From the NCBI RefSeq assembly GCF_013114595.1, contig NZ_VTXE01000009.1, positions 79,322 through 143,321 of the forward strand: a stretch of 64,000 nt of DNA, in the 5' to 3' direction. Position numbers and translations under genes: made by a program. Of this stretch, positions 32,730 through 42,194 are shown piece after piece. The stretch comes from Vibrio sp. 99-8-1 (GTDB lineage: Bacteria > Pseudomonadota > Gammaproteobacteria > Enterobacterales > Vibrionaceae). The notes below the pieces were generated by a model. The model did no database searches. It was not told the origin of the DNA and saw nothing but the letters and a program-made list of their open reading frames with translations. Numbering within the stretch: the stretch's first letter is position 1; every line of letters begins with the position of its first letter.

Positions 32730-33230
32730 CTAATTACAGGTATCTTCTACCGTTATGACGGGTGCAGAACCAGATGTGGTTGGCTCATCATACTGCACAT
32801 AACAAGTTGTGATGCCGGCATAATTATTAATTGAGTTAGAAGCAAATGTAATTCTATAGCTTGTTGCTCTACTCGCATTATTCCTATTTGCAAATGCCGT
32901 CCAATCCGTTGTGTTAGCTAGTCCTGTTACTGCTTTACCAATACCATCGTCGGTAGCAACAGGGTAACCATAGGTAATCTTAATGGTTGTTGACCCTTCC
33001 GTAATCTCTGGGTTATCAGCTTTAGCTTTACTCTCCAAACCTTCAATCGCTGCTTTACCAAAAGTGATACCCGCAGCACCATTTATTGCACCTGACAAAC
33101 CTTGTAAAGATGCAACACGCGCATCTTTTTGCAAATTCAAAAATCGTGGCGCAGCTGTAACGGCAAGAATACCCAAAATAACGATCACAACTACCAATTC
33201 AATAAGGGTGAAACCACCTGCTCTTTTCAT
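32730..33230 (-). CDS. mshA: MSHA major pilin MshA
   Basis: This is the type IVa major pilin of the mannose-sensitive haemagglutinin pilus, used in Vibrio for surface attachment and as a phage receptor. The 166-residue prepilin has the six-residue leader MKRAGG, cleavage before Phe7, and Glu at mature position 5 in [19 protein letters not shown] disulfide pair is expected between the cysteine in TTCYVQYDE and the last-but-one residue. A 144-base gap precedes the gene, and a terminator follows it. A -10-like hexamer TATACT lies about 85 bases upstream, at 33315-33320 in complement, without a good -35. Prepilin peptidase is not encoded in the window. Confidence 0.95.
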   Translation of the reverse strand: MKRAGGFTLIELVVVIVILGILAVTAAPRFLNLQKDARVASLQGLSGAINGAAGITFGKAAIEGLESKAKADNPEITEGSTTIKITYGYPVATDDGIGKAVTGLANTTDWTAFANRNNASRATSYRITFASNSINNYAGITTCYVQYDEPTTSGSAPVITVEDTCN

Positions 33231-33374
33231 AATTTATTTCTCTCTTTGCCTGTTACCACTGATTGCAGCTTTCTATGTATTGCAAACGGCATACTTGCTG
33301 CTCCAATACTAACTAGTATAAATCATAATGCTTATTTATACGGAATAATGCTCAGTAAATCACTTTATTAATGA

Positions 33375-33902
33375 CTAATTAACTAAATTAACCGTCACTC
33401 GACCTGCCGATACTTGGTAGACAAAGTTATGACTGGTTCCATTCTCTTGCTGCTGATACTGACACTCAGTACTGCTCAGCGCCGAAGCAATATAATCTGG
33501 ACTCGTTGTTGCGTTAACATCTACGGATGGTGGATTCTGCAATAGCTCTTCCATCAATGATTTACAAATAGCCGCCGTCACTGCCGTCACGCTACTTCCA
33601 CCATAAAGCGATATCGGATAGCCATCACGAAAATTATTGTTTGTTGAATCAGTCAACAAGAAATTGGTTCCATCATAATCAACCACATTTAAGTTATTGG
33701 TTTTCGGCCTACCTTCTGCCTCCCACTGAGCTCGTGCCGACAGGACTGCCGTAGCAAATCCACCCGCGACCCCCTCGATACTCGCTCTCTTAGCTTCATC
33801 GGTAACATCTAAAAAACGGGGAAGTGCAGCAACCGCCAACAGCCCCAAAATTACAATGACAATCACCAGTTCCATTAGAGAAAAACCAGATTGTTTTTTC
33901 AT
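33375..33902 (-). CDS. mshB: MSHA pilin-like protein MshB
   Basis: This is a prepilin-like protein of about 175 residues with leader MKKQSG, cleavage before Phe7 and the helix FSLMELVIVIVILGLLAVAALPRFLD. Its N-terminal half is very close to MshA (PRFLDVTDEAKRASIEGVAGGF against [20 protein letters not shown]), so the two are probably paralogues. I start it at 33902 rather than four codons upstream, because the leader is then standard and GGAAGG is well placed. It precedes mshA. Confidence 0.9.
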   Translation of the reverse strand: MKKQSGFSLMELVIVIVILGLLAVAALPRFLDVTDEAKRASIEGVAGGFATAVLSARAQWEAEGRPKTNNLNVVDYDGTNFLLTDSTNNNFRDGYPISLYGGSSVTAVTAAICKSLMEELLQNPPSVDVNATTSPDYIASALSSTECQYQQQENGTSHNFVYQVSAGRVTVNLVN

Positions 33903-33975
33903 ATAACCTTCCATCGTTCAAGTCGACGCAGTATAGAGATTACTAACGGAAACTTTGTAAACTTAGTGTCAGAAC

Positions 33976-34455
33976 TTATAAATCAAAAAATTCTGCACTG
34001 ACTAAAAACTTGCTATTTACTAATTTAATAACAATAGCATTATTATCGGGATAGTTATAACGGCATATATAGCCTCCCTCTATTTGATGAAAATCATAAC
34101 TTAGTAGTTTTTCACCAAATATATCCTCTTCAGGAAATAACGCTTGCAACCCTTTTTGACACCCATGACTGTTTTCATTACCAAAAACAGGCCAACCATA
34201 AGGATTAAATCTATACTCATCACCATCAATGATTAAGCGACTTGGACTCTTTTTTACTAACCAGATTTGCTTAAGCTCATTTGCTCGTTCTAGCATTGAT
34301 TTCGCCGCCACAATATAAGCCGTTTGTGTTGCCTCCGGCTCAATGGTTCGCCAGCTAAATAACAACGCGGTCATAAGCAAAACAGTGACCGTTAACCAAA
34401 CCATAAACCGAGCATTGAGATAGCTGGGACCAATATTAAACTCCGCGAATAGCAT
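33976..34455 (-). CDS. mshF: MSHA biogenesis protein MshF
   Basis: This is a 159-residue protein with one N-terminal membrane helix (about residues 18-37) and a small periplasmic domain with two cysteines (SHGCQKGL; GGYICRYN). It lacks a prepilin leader. The first 20 bases overlap the end of mshG. The call rests mainly on its exact position between mshG and mshB in the conserved locus. MshF is a poorly characterised component in all species. Confidence 0.82.
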   Translation of the reverse strand: MLFAEFNIGPSYLNARFMVWLTVTVLLMTALLFSWRTIEPEATQTAYIVAAKSMLERANELKQIWLVKKSPSRLIIDGDEYRFNPYGWPVFGNENSHGCQKGLQALFPEEDIFGEKLLSYDFHQIEGGYICRYNYPDNNAIVIKLVNSKFLVSAEFFDL

Positions 34456-35662
34456 CCAACATGCCCCACATTGGTAGAAATATTCCCAACGCCAATACCA
34501 ACACTATTGATGCGACAAAAATTAATAACACTGGCTCTATTCTTGCCGTTAGAGTTTTCAGATCGTAATCCACTTCTCGGTCATAAAAATCCGCCACTTC
34601 GACCAGCAGCTCATCAATTCGTCCCGTCTCTTCTCCAACAGAAATCATCTGGATCACCAAAGGGGTAAAAATACCGCTGTTCGTCGCCGTATTCGAAACT
34701 GATCCCCCGGCTTCAATAGCCGATTTCATCTCCAATAAACGAACTTCTAAATAACGGTTGCCCATAGACTCCGCAGCTAATGCAATAGATTGGTTCAGTG
34801 GTACCCCCGCTTGCAACATTAGTGAAAATGTTCGAGAAAAGCGTGCCATTTGAGCACGATTTATAACACTGCCTACAATGGGTATTCTCAATCTAATGCC
34901 ATCCCACCTTTCTCTTCCTGAGTCACCAGAAACCCAAGCTCTAAAAGCAAAAACAGCCGAGAATAATGCGGCAAGCATCCATTGCCAATAGTCTACAAAA
35001 AAGCTAGATGTTGTAATTAAAACCCGTGTTGGTAATGGAAGCTCAACACCAAACCGGTTAAACATTCCGGTAAATTGAGGGATCACCCAGATGTTGAGAA
35101 CAAACAGAGCGATAATGACAAAAGTAATAACAAAACTGGGGTAACGCATCGCCGTTTTAATGCGCTTACGAGTTTCAAGTTCCTGCTCATAATAGCCGCT
35201 CAACTGCAACAACACCTGATCCAACCGACCTGTGTTTTCACCAACGTTAATCATTGAAATAAACAGAGGTGAAAATACTTTTGAGTGAACCCCCATAGCT
35301 GCCGACAAACTACGACCATTCGTCAGTTCATTGACCACATCTTCAAGTGCGGCTTTTAACTGTTTATTGTGTGTATTAGCCGATAACCCCTTGATTGAAC
35401 GCAGTAGCGGTACTCCTGCCTTAGTCAAACTATACATTTGACGACAAAATATCACTAAGATCTCTAAAGGAAGAGCAGGAACAAACCATTGGCTAATATC
35501 AATACTGCCTAACCCTCCACCAACGCCGCCATGGGAGATAGATGTAGGAATAATGCCTTTATTCATCAATGATTCTGCTGCCAACTCTTCCGTTGCGGCT
35601 TCGACGACACCATTCACTTGGCTACCATCTATATTTCTACCTTGATATCGAAAATTAGCCAT
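34436..35662 (-). CDS. mshG: MSHA inner-membrane platform protein MshG
   Basis: This is the PilC/GspF-type platform protein, 408 residues, with duplicated cytoplasmic domains and three membrane segments. The GspF signatures are clear: FCRQMYSLTKAGVPLLRSI (about residues 71-89) and its repeat FSRTFSLMLQAGVPLNQSI (about 274-292), with the paired NVGENTGRL and SVGEETGRI motifs. It anchors the extension ATPase MshE. It lies 9 bases after mshE and overlaps mshF. Confidence 0.95.
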   Translation of the reverse strand: MANFRYQGRNIDGSQVNGVVEAATEELAAESLMNKGIIPTSISHGGVGGGLGSIDISQWFVPALPLEILVIFCRQMYSLTKAGVPLLRSIKGLSANTHNKQLKAALEDVVNELTNGRSLSAAMGVHSKVFSPLFISMINVGENTGRLDQVLLQLSGYYEQELETRKRIKTAMRYPSFVITFVIIALFVLNIWVIPQFTGMFNRFGVELPLPTRVLITTSSFFVDYWQWMLAALFSAVFAFRAWVSGDSGRERWDGIRLRIPIVGSVINRAQMARFSRTFSLMLQAGVPLNQSIALAAESMGNRYLEVRLLEMKSAIEAGGSVSNTATNSGIFTPLVIQMISVGEETGRIDELLVEVADFYDREVDYDLKTLTARIEPVLLIFVASIVLVLALGIFLPMWGMLDAIRGV

Positions 35663-35671
35663 TCCGTATCC

Positions 35672-37399
35672 TTAGATATAGGTAGGTTCTAAGTGACCGC
35701 TTGCATCACCTTCACCAAGGTTCATCACTTCGTCCAAACTAACGACCCCATTTAAAGCCAACTCCATAGCCGAAACCAATAACGGCTTATAGCCGGGAGC
35801 TACTCTTGCTCTTTTTGCAAACTCTACCGCATCATTTGCCCGCAAGGCGTCCATCATATCTTCTTGCAGTTCCAGAAATTCAAAAACCCCAATTCGACCA
35901 CGATAGCCCGTCAAATTACAGTTTTGACAACCGTGACCTTTAGTAAAACTTGCCTCAGACTGATTAGGAAAACGGCTCTCTAGCCAGCTATGTTTCGCCA
36001 TATCTAACGACTCTGGTTTGGCACAGTCAGGGCATACTTTTCTTACCAGCCGTTGGGCAAGTACCGCACGAACAGAACTGGCAACAAGATAACCCGGCGC
36101 TCCCATATCCATCATTCTCAAGGCACTGTCCACCGCATCGTTAGTATGTAATGTACTTAATACCAAGTGACCCGTTAATGCGGCTCTTAATCCAATTTCT
36201 ACAGTTTCTTGATCTCGCATCTCCCCGACTAGAATGATATCGGGGTCTTGCCGTAGAAATGTTCGTAAAATAGTGGAAAAATCGAGATCGATTTTGGGAT
36301 TTACTTGGACCTGATTAACCCGAGAAAGCCGATACTCAACAGGATCCTCTGCGGTGATGATTTTTTTAGACGGCTCATTTAGCTCTGATAAAGCACCATA
36401 TAAGGTCGTGGTCTTTCCTGAACCTGTTGGCCCTGTAACTAAAATCATACCGTGAGGGCGACGAATCTGTCTGCGAAAACGCACTAAGATGTCATCTGGC
36501 AGTCCAGAATCTTCTAGCCGTTGAACCCCTGAGGTTTGGTTTAATAGACGCATGACTACTGATTCACCTTGCTGAACGGGCATGGTAGACATACGTATAT
36601 CAACCGACTGTCCCTTCACTCGGATATTAAAACGACCGTCTTGAGGTAAGCGCTTTTCAGATATATCCAAGTTAGCCATAAGCTTAAGTCGTAAGACTAG
36701 TGCCGGCGCTATATTGATCTCATTTAAAAGGGTTTCATGCAGCACGCCATCAATACGCTGCCGGATACGCAGCTCGTTAATGTCTGGCTCTATATGGATA
36801 TCCGATGCCCCAACTTGAATGGCATCTTCAAAAAGGGAGTTAATCAGCTTTACTACCGTAACTTCTTCACTATCACCTTCCAACAGCGTACCAAATTCAA
36901 AGCTATCTGTGGTTTGGTGCTCTGCTTGCAACTGCTCAGCAAAAGAAGCTATCTCTTTCGTTCTTCGATAATAACGATCAAACCCATCTACCAATTGCTT
37001 ATCAGAGGCAATGACAAACTCAATTTGGTATTGCGCTAGTTGGCCAAATAAGGATTCTTGTGCCGATAAATCGGCGGGGTCACTCATGGCGACACGTAAA
37101 TTATTCGCACTCTGGCCAATGACCAAGGCTCGTATTCTACGAGCATGCACTTCAGGTAAAAGTTGAACGGCATCAATATCAATATCAGCGCGACTTAAGT
37201 CAATAAGGGGTAAAGAGAGCTGCTGAGATAAAAACTCAAGCATCTGTTTCTCACTAATAAAACCTAACTGAATAAGCGTATCACCAAGCTTTCTTCCGGT
37301 CTGTTTCTGCGCAGACAACGCCTGATCCACTTGCTGTTCAGTAACAATGTTCTCTTCTATCAGCAGGTCGCCTAACCTCTTTCTTAACTTAATCTGCAC
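35672..37399 (-). CDS. mshE: MSHA extension ATPase MshE with cyclic-di-GMP-binding MshEN domain
   Basis: This PilB/GspE-type ATPase of 575 residues powers pilus extension. The N-terminus has two MshEN motifs, starting RLGDLLIEENIV at residue 8 and KLGDTLIQLGFI at residue 37, each ending in LxxQ. In V. cholerae MshE this pair binds c-di-GMP. The motor part has Walker A GPTGSGKT at 323-330, the Asp box ITAEDPVEY, Walker B ILVGEMRDQET and a four-cysteine zinc site (VCPDC and GCQNC). All catalytic elements are intact. Confidence 0.96.
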   Translation of the reverse strand: MQIKLRKRLGDLLIEENIVTEQQVDQALSAQKQTGRKLGDTLIQLGFISEKQMLEFLSQQLSLPLIDLSRADIDIDAVQLLPEVHARRIRALVIGQSANNLRVAMSDPADLSAQESLFGQLAQYQIEFVIASDKQLVDGFDRYYRRTKEIASFAEQLQAEHQTTDSFEFGTLLEGDSEEVTVVKLINSLFEDAIQVGASDIHIEPDINELRIRQRIDGVLHETLLNEINIAPALVLRLKLMANLDISEKRLPQDGRFNIRVKGQSVDIRMSTMPVQQGESVVMRLLNQTSGVQRLEDSGLPDDILVRFRRQIRRPHGMILVTGPTGSGKTTTLYGALSELNEPSKKIITAEDPVEYRLSRVNQVQVNPKIDLDFSTILRTFLRQDPDIILVGEMRDQETVEIGLRAALTGHLVLSTLHTNDAVDSALRMMDMGAPGYLVASSVRAVLAQRLVRKVCPDCAKPESLDMAKHSWLESRFPNQSEASFTKGHGCQNCNLTGYRGRIGVFEFLELQEDMMDALRANDAVEFAKRARVAPGYKPLLVSAMELALNGVVSLDEVMNLGEGDASGHLEPTYI

Positions 37400-37400
37400 T

Positions 37401-38723
37401 TTACTCTCCCTGCAAATCTTTCAGCAACGTCAACCGTTCGCGAATAAAAGCCTGAGTCTGCTTGGAGACACCAACTTTATTGATGGCCGCTTGATAAGAA
37501 TGGTACGCCTTCTGATACTCAAGAGCTCTCTCTTGCTGAATAGCCAAGCCTAACCACCATCGAGCATTGTCTGGCGCTCGCTGGGTTAATATTTGATACG
37601 TTTCTGTGGCAATTTCTTGGTTCTTCACTTGCTGAGACAGTGCTGCTCTCAACTCCAGATAGTCAATGTTTACATTGCTAGGCAGATAAACCAACGGGCT
37701 CAGCGCCGCTTCGGCTTGACCTTCTTTTATCAGAACTTTTGCCAGAGCGATCCGTAACCCCTGACTTGATTCGTTTAAACGAATACCCTGTTGCAGTACC
37801 TCAACCGATCGACGAATATCCTTTTTCCCATAATAAAGGGCAGCCAAGCGCTTACGAGTTTCATCATCATTAGGTTGATACTTTATGGCATTCTCAAACT
37901 CTTGAATGGCCTCACTCAATTCATTGCTGTCTAACGCTTTTTTCCCTCGCTCAATGGCATTAGCCGACAAAGTATTAGGCGACAACTCGACTTGTTCCAC
38001 TGCGATCTCACCAAGCGCCGTCTTTTTCGGCGCGACAGCGACTTGAGCCACAACATGTGCAGGCTTACTGCTGCTATTTGATACTGCTGGCGTTTTTTCT
38101 ACTGCGGTTACCTTTGCTTTTGTAACCTCAGTGAGGTTCATTTTTTTTACTTTAGCGGCACTTTCTTGCTGAACATTTGCTTCACCAGCCGTGGCTTTAA
38201 GGTCAATTTCCTTAAAGCTCTTCATCTCAGCATCCCGCATTTCAAAGTCATTATCACCATTAGGATAAAGTTGAATCGTTTCGGTAGATGCAAGGCTGAC
38301 CGTCGGCGATGACGTTAAGTTTTGCTGCGTAACGGTAGAGCTTTCAACCCGTTGTTCCGAAACAGACAGCACTGACTCCGTGGTGGGGGAAGTTGTCGAG
38401 CCAGAAACAAGTGAAGTTGTGACTGGTAAAGAGAGCTGTTGCAGTTCATTAACTAAGACCTCTTGCTGTGAAACAGCCCAACTGCCCACTCCGAGACTTA
38501 AAACAAAGCCTCCTACTGCCCATACAAGCTTATTACTTTGACGAACATGAGGAATATTCGCTTTGGTCATGTTGTTGGCGGCGAGCGTATTTATGCCGTT
38601 AGCCGTGCGATTGCTACTTTCTTGGTTATTGTTCTCTTGGTTATTACTCTCTTGATTATCGCTATCTAAACTCGACGCTTTTTTATCTGCAATGTCGGTT
38701 AAGGCACTGTTTATCACACTCAT
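37401..38723 (-). CDS. mshN: MSHA biogenesis TPR protein MshN
   Basis: This is a bitopic protein of about 440 residues. A short cytoplasmic N-terminus (MSVINSALTDIADKK) with an Asn/Gln/Glu/Ser-rich run is followed by one membrane helix near residues 66-82, a long Ser/Thr/Ala/Lys-rich linker, and C-terminal TPR repeats (GKKALDSNELSEAIQEFENAI and later). The start is set at 38723, where GGAGAT precedes the ATG, rather than 18 bases upstream. It resembles PilF/GspA-like assembly factors and is cotranscribed with mshM and mshE. Confidence 0.88.
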   Translation of the reverse strand: MSVINSALTDIADKKASSLDSDNQESNNQENNNQESSNRTANGINTLAANNMTKANIPHVRQSNKLVWAVGGFVLSLGVGSWAVSQQEVLVNELQQLSLPVTTSLVSGSTTSPTTESVLSVSEQRVESSTVTQQNLTSSPTVSLASTETIQLYPNGDNDFEMRDAEMKSFKEIDLKATAGEANVQQESAAKVKKMNLTEVTKAKVTAVEKTPAVSNSSSKPAHVVAQVAVAPKKTALGEIAVEQVELSPNTLSANAIERGKKALDSNELSEAIQEFENAIKYQPNDDETRKRLAALYYGKKDIRRSVEVLQQGIRLNESSQGLRIALAKVLIKEGQAEAALSPLVYLPSNVNIDYLELRAALSQQVKNQEIATETYQILTQRAPDNARWWLGLAIQQERALEYQKAYHSYQAAINKVGVSKQTQAFIRERLTLLKDLQGE

Positions 38724-38725
38724 AA

Positions 38726-39565
38726 TTATCTCCAACCCCATAAGTATGGTGCTTTGTGTTTTGGCTTTCGAGCATCAAAAGTATCTTGGATCGCTTCATA
38801 TATATGGCTATTACGAATTTTCTTCTCTCGCAGACTAAAGGCCAATATAAGTGATTTATGGCAAATTTGATTGATCAACCTTGGTATACCATGACCCGCG
38901 ATCCAAATAGATTTTCTCTGTCTCAATGTAAACAGTGGCTCTGTTGCACCACTATTTTCTAGACGAAATTGAATATAAGCACACCCTTCAGAGAGTGTTA
39001 ATGGTCGCAATTTGGCATTAAAAGTGATTCGCTGCCTAAATTGGCGCATATGATCCTGCTCTAAACGTCTATCCAGTTCAGGCTGTCCAAGTAAAACAAT
39101 ATGCAATAACTTATTTTGTTCAGTCTCAAGGTTGCCAAACAACCGTAAAACTTCTAATGCTTCATCGGTTAAGGCTTGCGCTTCATCAATTAATGCGACG
39201 ACTTTTTGACCGCTGCTGCAGAGCTCTAACAATCGACTATGAATATTATCCACCATAGCAACGTCATTACTTGTATCTACCTGCAGTTCATTGGCAATGG
39301 TTTGACGCAAAGTATCACCAGAAAGTACTGAATTTGGAATGTAGATTAAACTCACTTTATCAACCAATTGATTAATCAACATCCTACAAACCATGGTTTT
39401 GCCAGTCCCTACCTCTCCGGTCACTTTGATAATGCCTTCTCCCATCTCTATTGATGACAAAACGGTATTTATCGCTTCATAATGAGGCGGCAGCGCATGA
39501 AACAGTTTGGTATTAGGCGTTAAACCAAACGGGTCTTGCTCGAAACCAAAAAAGTCCTGATACAT
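38726..39565 (-). CDS. mshM: MSHA biogenesis AAA ATPase MshM (ExeA-like)
   Basis: This 279-residue cytoplasmic ATPase belongs to the ExeA/GspA AAA family, which helps assemble the secretin through the peptidoglycan layer. The N-terminal YQDFFGFEQDPFGLTPN is the family signature. Walker A GEVGTGKT is at residues 50-57 and Walker B is VVALIDEAQAL. It lies between the secretin gene mshL and mshN with short gaps. It lacks the C-terminal membrane and peptidoglycan-binding part of full ExeA, as expected for MshM, where MshN may supply that part. Confidence 0.92.
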   Translation of the reverse strand: MYQDFFGFEQDPFGLTPNTKLFHALPPHYEAINTVLSSIEMGEGIIKVTGEVGTGKTMVCRMLINQLVDKVSLIYIPNSVLSGDTLRQTIANELQVDTSNDVAMVDNIHSRLLELCSSGQKVVALIDEAQALTDEALEVLRLFGNLETEQNKLLHIVLLGQPELDRRLEQDHMRQFRQRITFNAKLRPLTLSEGCAYIQFRLENSGATEPLFTLRQRKSIWIAGHGIPRLINQICHKSLILAFSLREKKIRNSHIYEAIQDTFDARKPKHKAPYLWGWR

Positions 39566-39568
39566 ACC

Positions 39569-41221
39569 TTACTCAGGGAACCATTCTTGTATTAAATTAC
39601 GTGAACGTTCTATCTCTTGTTGCCAAGTATTCACACCTACCACCGTTGGTTTTAATAGAATAACCAGTTCCGTTTTTTGAGTTAGCTTAGTTGTATTTCG
39701 AAATAGATTACCTAAGCCAGGTATATCGCCCAACCATGGCACTTTTGAGACTTTATCTAGCGTGTTTGATTTCATTAACCCACCAATCACCACCACATCA
39801 CCATCTTTCGCCCGAATAACGGAATCGGACTCACGAATAGAGCTTCTCGCCATAGGAGCGTTATTGATGAATTCATAGGTTTTCTCTTCAACATCAATAA
39901 CCGCAGGGTGCACATGTAGAAGTACATTACCTTTATCATCAATTTGTGGCGTCACATCCAGAGAAATACCGGAGAAAAACGGTGTAAACTCATAATCAAT
40001 TTGACGTTCATTTTCTCCATTCACCAATACATATTCGATGTTAACATCGGTGACAAAGTACTCATCCACCCCCACTTTAATCACCGCTTTCTGGTTATTA
40101 GCGGCAGTCACTCGGGGACTAGACAGCACATTTAAGTCACCTTGGGTTCCCATAAAACTCAAGACGGCTTCAAAGTTCCCATCAGAGATCGTTACGTTCG
40201 TCTGACCGCCAAGTAACTCACCAATAGAGTCTTGACCGGGTAGTACCGTAGAGATTGCCGTCCTTGCGATATTTATCGAACCTCCGCCAAGAGTACTGCT
40301 TAGGTTCGTCCAGTTAATACCCTGCTGGTAACCATCACTTAATGTCACTTCTAAGATTTTCGCTTCTAAAATAACTTGGCGCTCTAACCTTTGTTGTGAA
40401 ATATTCAGGAACTGTTTTACTTCTCGGATTTCATCAGGCTTAGCTCTGATGGTGATAACACCTGCTTGCGGGTTAACAACAACACTTCTACCGCCTTCGG
40501 TGCCAACCAGTGAACTGATCGACGTTTGCAATTGCTGCCAAAAATCACTCTCATTAATGGTTTCGATCGTCGTACCACCAGTAACCGTCTCCGACGAACT
40601 ACCGCTGTTATTGTTGCTACTGTTGTTACTGCTATTGGAAGAGCTAGAGTTATTGCTAGAATTATTGTCAGAGTTGTTACTGGAGTTATTGTTATCCCCT
40701 TTAGTGGATACGGTACTGGTGGTGATAGACGTCAATGAGCGACCACGTCGTTGGAACTGTAAGTAATCTACCGCTATCGTCTCTGTTCGCATTCCTGCAG
40801 GATAAACTTGAACTATTTTTCCATTTTTGACGACATCATAGCCATAAATATCTCGTGTAACGTCAAGCACCTCATCTAAAGTAACATCCGTCAGATTCAT
40901 GGTGATTTGTCCTACCACACCGGGGTGGATCACCGCGCTATAACCCGTTCCTTTCAGTATGCTGGTAAAAAATGTCGACGCTTCCACCGCATTAGCTTGC
41001 ACCCTAAATCGTTTTAAAGATGTCGGTGCACTAGATAATGAGTCATTAAATTCGGGCATAAGATCAGCTCGCACGGCTGCGGGCAACTCATCCAAGCTGT
41101 TGCTATTAGCATCATTAACGGCTTCGTTAAGTACTTGTTTTATTTCAACAGGATCTCGATGCTCTGTTGAGCTACATCCGAGAATAGATGCCACGATAAC
41201 TGCCATTACTATCTTGCGCAT
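39569..41221 (-). CDS. mshL: MSHA outer-membrane secretin MshL
   Basis: This PilQ/GspD-family secretin forms the outer-membrane pore for the pilus. The 550-residue lipoprotein has a lipobox at ASILGC (Cys near residue 16), an N-terminal STN/N domain (about 70-165) and the secretin core (about 270-545) with QVILEAKILEVTLSDG and the C-terminal VVIGGLMKSNTLDKVSKVPWLGDIPGLG. A low-complexity Asn/Ser run at about residues 176-212 interrupts the N-domain region and probably lies inside the channel. The call is firm because the core is complete. Confidence 0.95.
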   Translation of the reverse strand: MRKIVMAVIVASILGCSSTEHRDPVEIKQVLNEAVNDANSNSLDELPAAVRADLMPEFNDSLSSAPTSLKRFRVQANAVEASTFFTSILKGTGYSAVIHPGVVGQITMNLTDVTLDEVLDVTRDIYGYDVVKNGKIVQVYPAGMRTETIAVDYLQFQRRGRSLTSITTSTVSTKGDNNNSSNNSDNNSSNNSSSSNSSNNSSNNNSGSSSETVTGGTTIETINESDFWQQLQTSISSLVGTEGGRSVVVNPQAGVITIRAKPDEIREVKQFLNISQQRLERQVILEAKILEVTLSDGYQQGINWTNLSSTLGGGSINIARTAISTVLPGQDSIGELLGGQTNVTISDGNFEAVLSFMGTQGDLNVLSSPRVTAANNQKAVIKVGVDEYFVTDVNIEYVLVNGENERQIDYEFTPFFSGISLDVTPQIDDKGNVLLHVHPAVIDVEEKTYEFINNAPMARSSIRESDSVIRAKDGDVVVIGGLMKSNTLDKVSKVPWLGDIPGLGNLFRNTTKLTQKTELVILLKPTVVGVNTWQQEIERSRNLIQEWFPE

Positions 41222-41236
41222 ATTAGCTTTGAATTC

Positions 41237-41560
41237 CTATTGTTTTATATCTAATGCAAAAAGTGCTAACTGCCACTGAGAGTCTCCCTTAACCACAACC
41301 ACCTCTTTTGATGTAATGCTTTTCACCTTATAACCAGCTACGTACTGGCCTTGCTCGGCTACTTTATTGTTCAATACGGCATAACATGGAGAAGATTCTC
41401 TACAGATGATACTTTGTAAAACAGGGACACTATGTTCTGTTTTCTGTTTCACTAATGCTTTCGGTGCCGCCCAACTCAAAGGGCGGGTCGGGTCTTGTAA
41501 GGCAAAGACGGGTGTAGAGAGCGTCATTACCAAAACGGCCAACAGTATGTTATTAACCAC
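41237..41560 (-). CDS. mshK: MSHA biogenesis protein MshK
   Basis: This 107-residue periplasmic protein has a signal peptide (MVNNILLAVLVMTLSTPVFA) followed by the LQDPTRPLSWA motif that marks MshK/PilP/GspC-like alignment proteins. Two cysteines (IICRESSPC) may form a disulfide. It overlaps mshJ by eight bases. The role, linking the inner-membrane alignment complex to the secretin, is inferred from position and the short DPTRP motif. Confidence 0.86.
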   Translation of the reverse strand: MVNNILLAVLVMTLSTPVFALQDPTRPLSWAAPKALVKQKTEHSVPVLQSIICRESSPCYAVLNNKVAEQGQYVAGYKVKSITSKEVVVVKGDSQWQLALFALDIKQ

Positions 41561-42194
41561 CTATAAACTCCAGCCTAGTCCCTAAAGTGTACACCACCAG
41601 CACCAATTTCGCGTTGGGATACTGATCGACCTGATAATCAAAATCACGCCAAAAATAGTCAACCTTCATAGATTCTAATTTGATCAGAAACGCCTGAATA
41701 TCAAAATACTTACCTGTTAACTCCATTTGTACAGGGTGAATAAAATAATCTGCTTGTTCACTATCACCCGCAATGATGGGCTCTGCAGGCATAGATTTAA
41801 GTGATAAAAGAGTTAAGTTATCACTGCTTTGCAGTACGGTTTCCAATAGTGCTGCCATCTCTGACGGAGTGATTAAGCGATCAACGAAATTGGATAACTG
41901 TAAAGAGAGCTGTTGGCTATATTGAGATAGCTGTGCCAGTTTGTTGTTGATCTCTTCATCAGGATCAAGACTTAGCTGGTGGTTGGCGGTGGTAATCTCT
42001 AATTGCAATCGCTGTTGTTGAGCCGTTTCTAACTGTAATTGCTGTTGCTGTATTTTTTTTACCGCTATTGCAGGCTCAACAAGAAAAGTTAGACTAATAA
42101 AGAATATCGCTACAAGCCCCAATATGAATATTAAGCCTTTTTCTCTAGAGGATAGCTGAGTAAACGTCTCATCGAACTGATTCCATAGTTTCAT
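41553..42194 (-). CDS. mshJ: MSHA biogenesis protein MshJ (PilO-like)
   Basis: This is a 213-residue bitopic protein: a short cytoplasmic N-terminus (WNQFDETFTQLSSREKGLIF), one membrane helix (about residues 22-42), a glutamine-rich coiled coil (about 45-110) and a small ferredoxin-like C-terminal domain. This is the GspM/PilO layout of the alignment subcomplex. The start overlaps mshI by four bases (ATGA), and the end overlaps mshK. Confidence 0.89.
   Translation of the reverse strand: MKLWNQFDETFTQLSSREKGLIFILGLVAIFFISLTFLVEPAIAVKKIQQQQLQLETAQQQRLQLEITTANHQLSLDPDEEINNKLAQLSQYSQQLSLQLSNFVDRLITPSEMAALLETVLQSSDNLTLLSLKSMPAEPIIAGDSEQADYFIHPVQMELTGKYFDIQAFLIKLESMKVDYFWRDFDYQVDQYPNAKLVLVVYTLGTRLEFIGG

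Noticed and set aside
33231..33374. Sigma-54 promoter before mshA
   Set aside because: No GG-N10-GC core at the right spacing is present. A GG and GC pair seen there is 12 bases apart.
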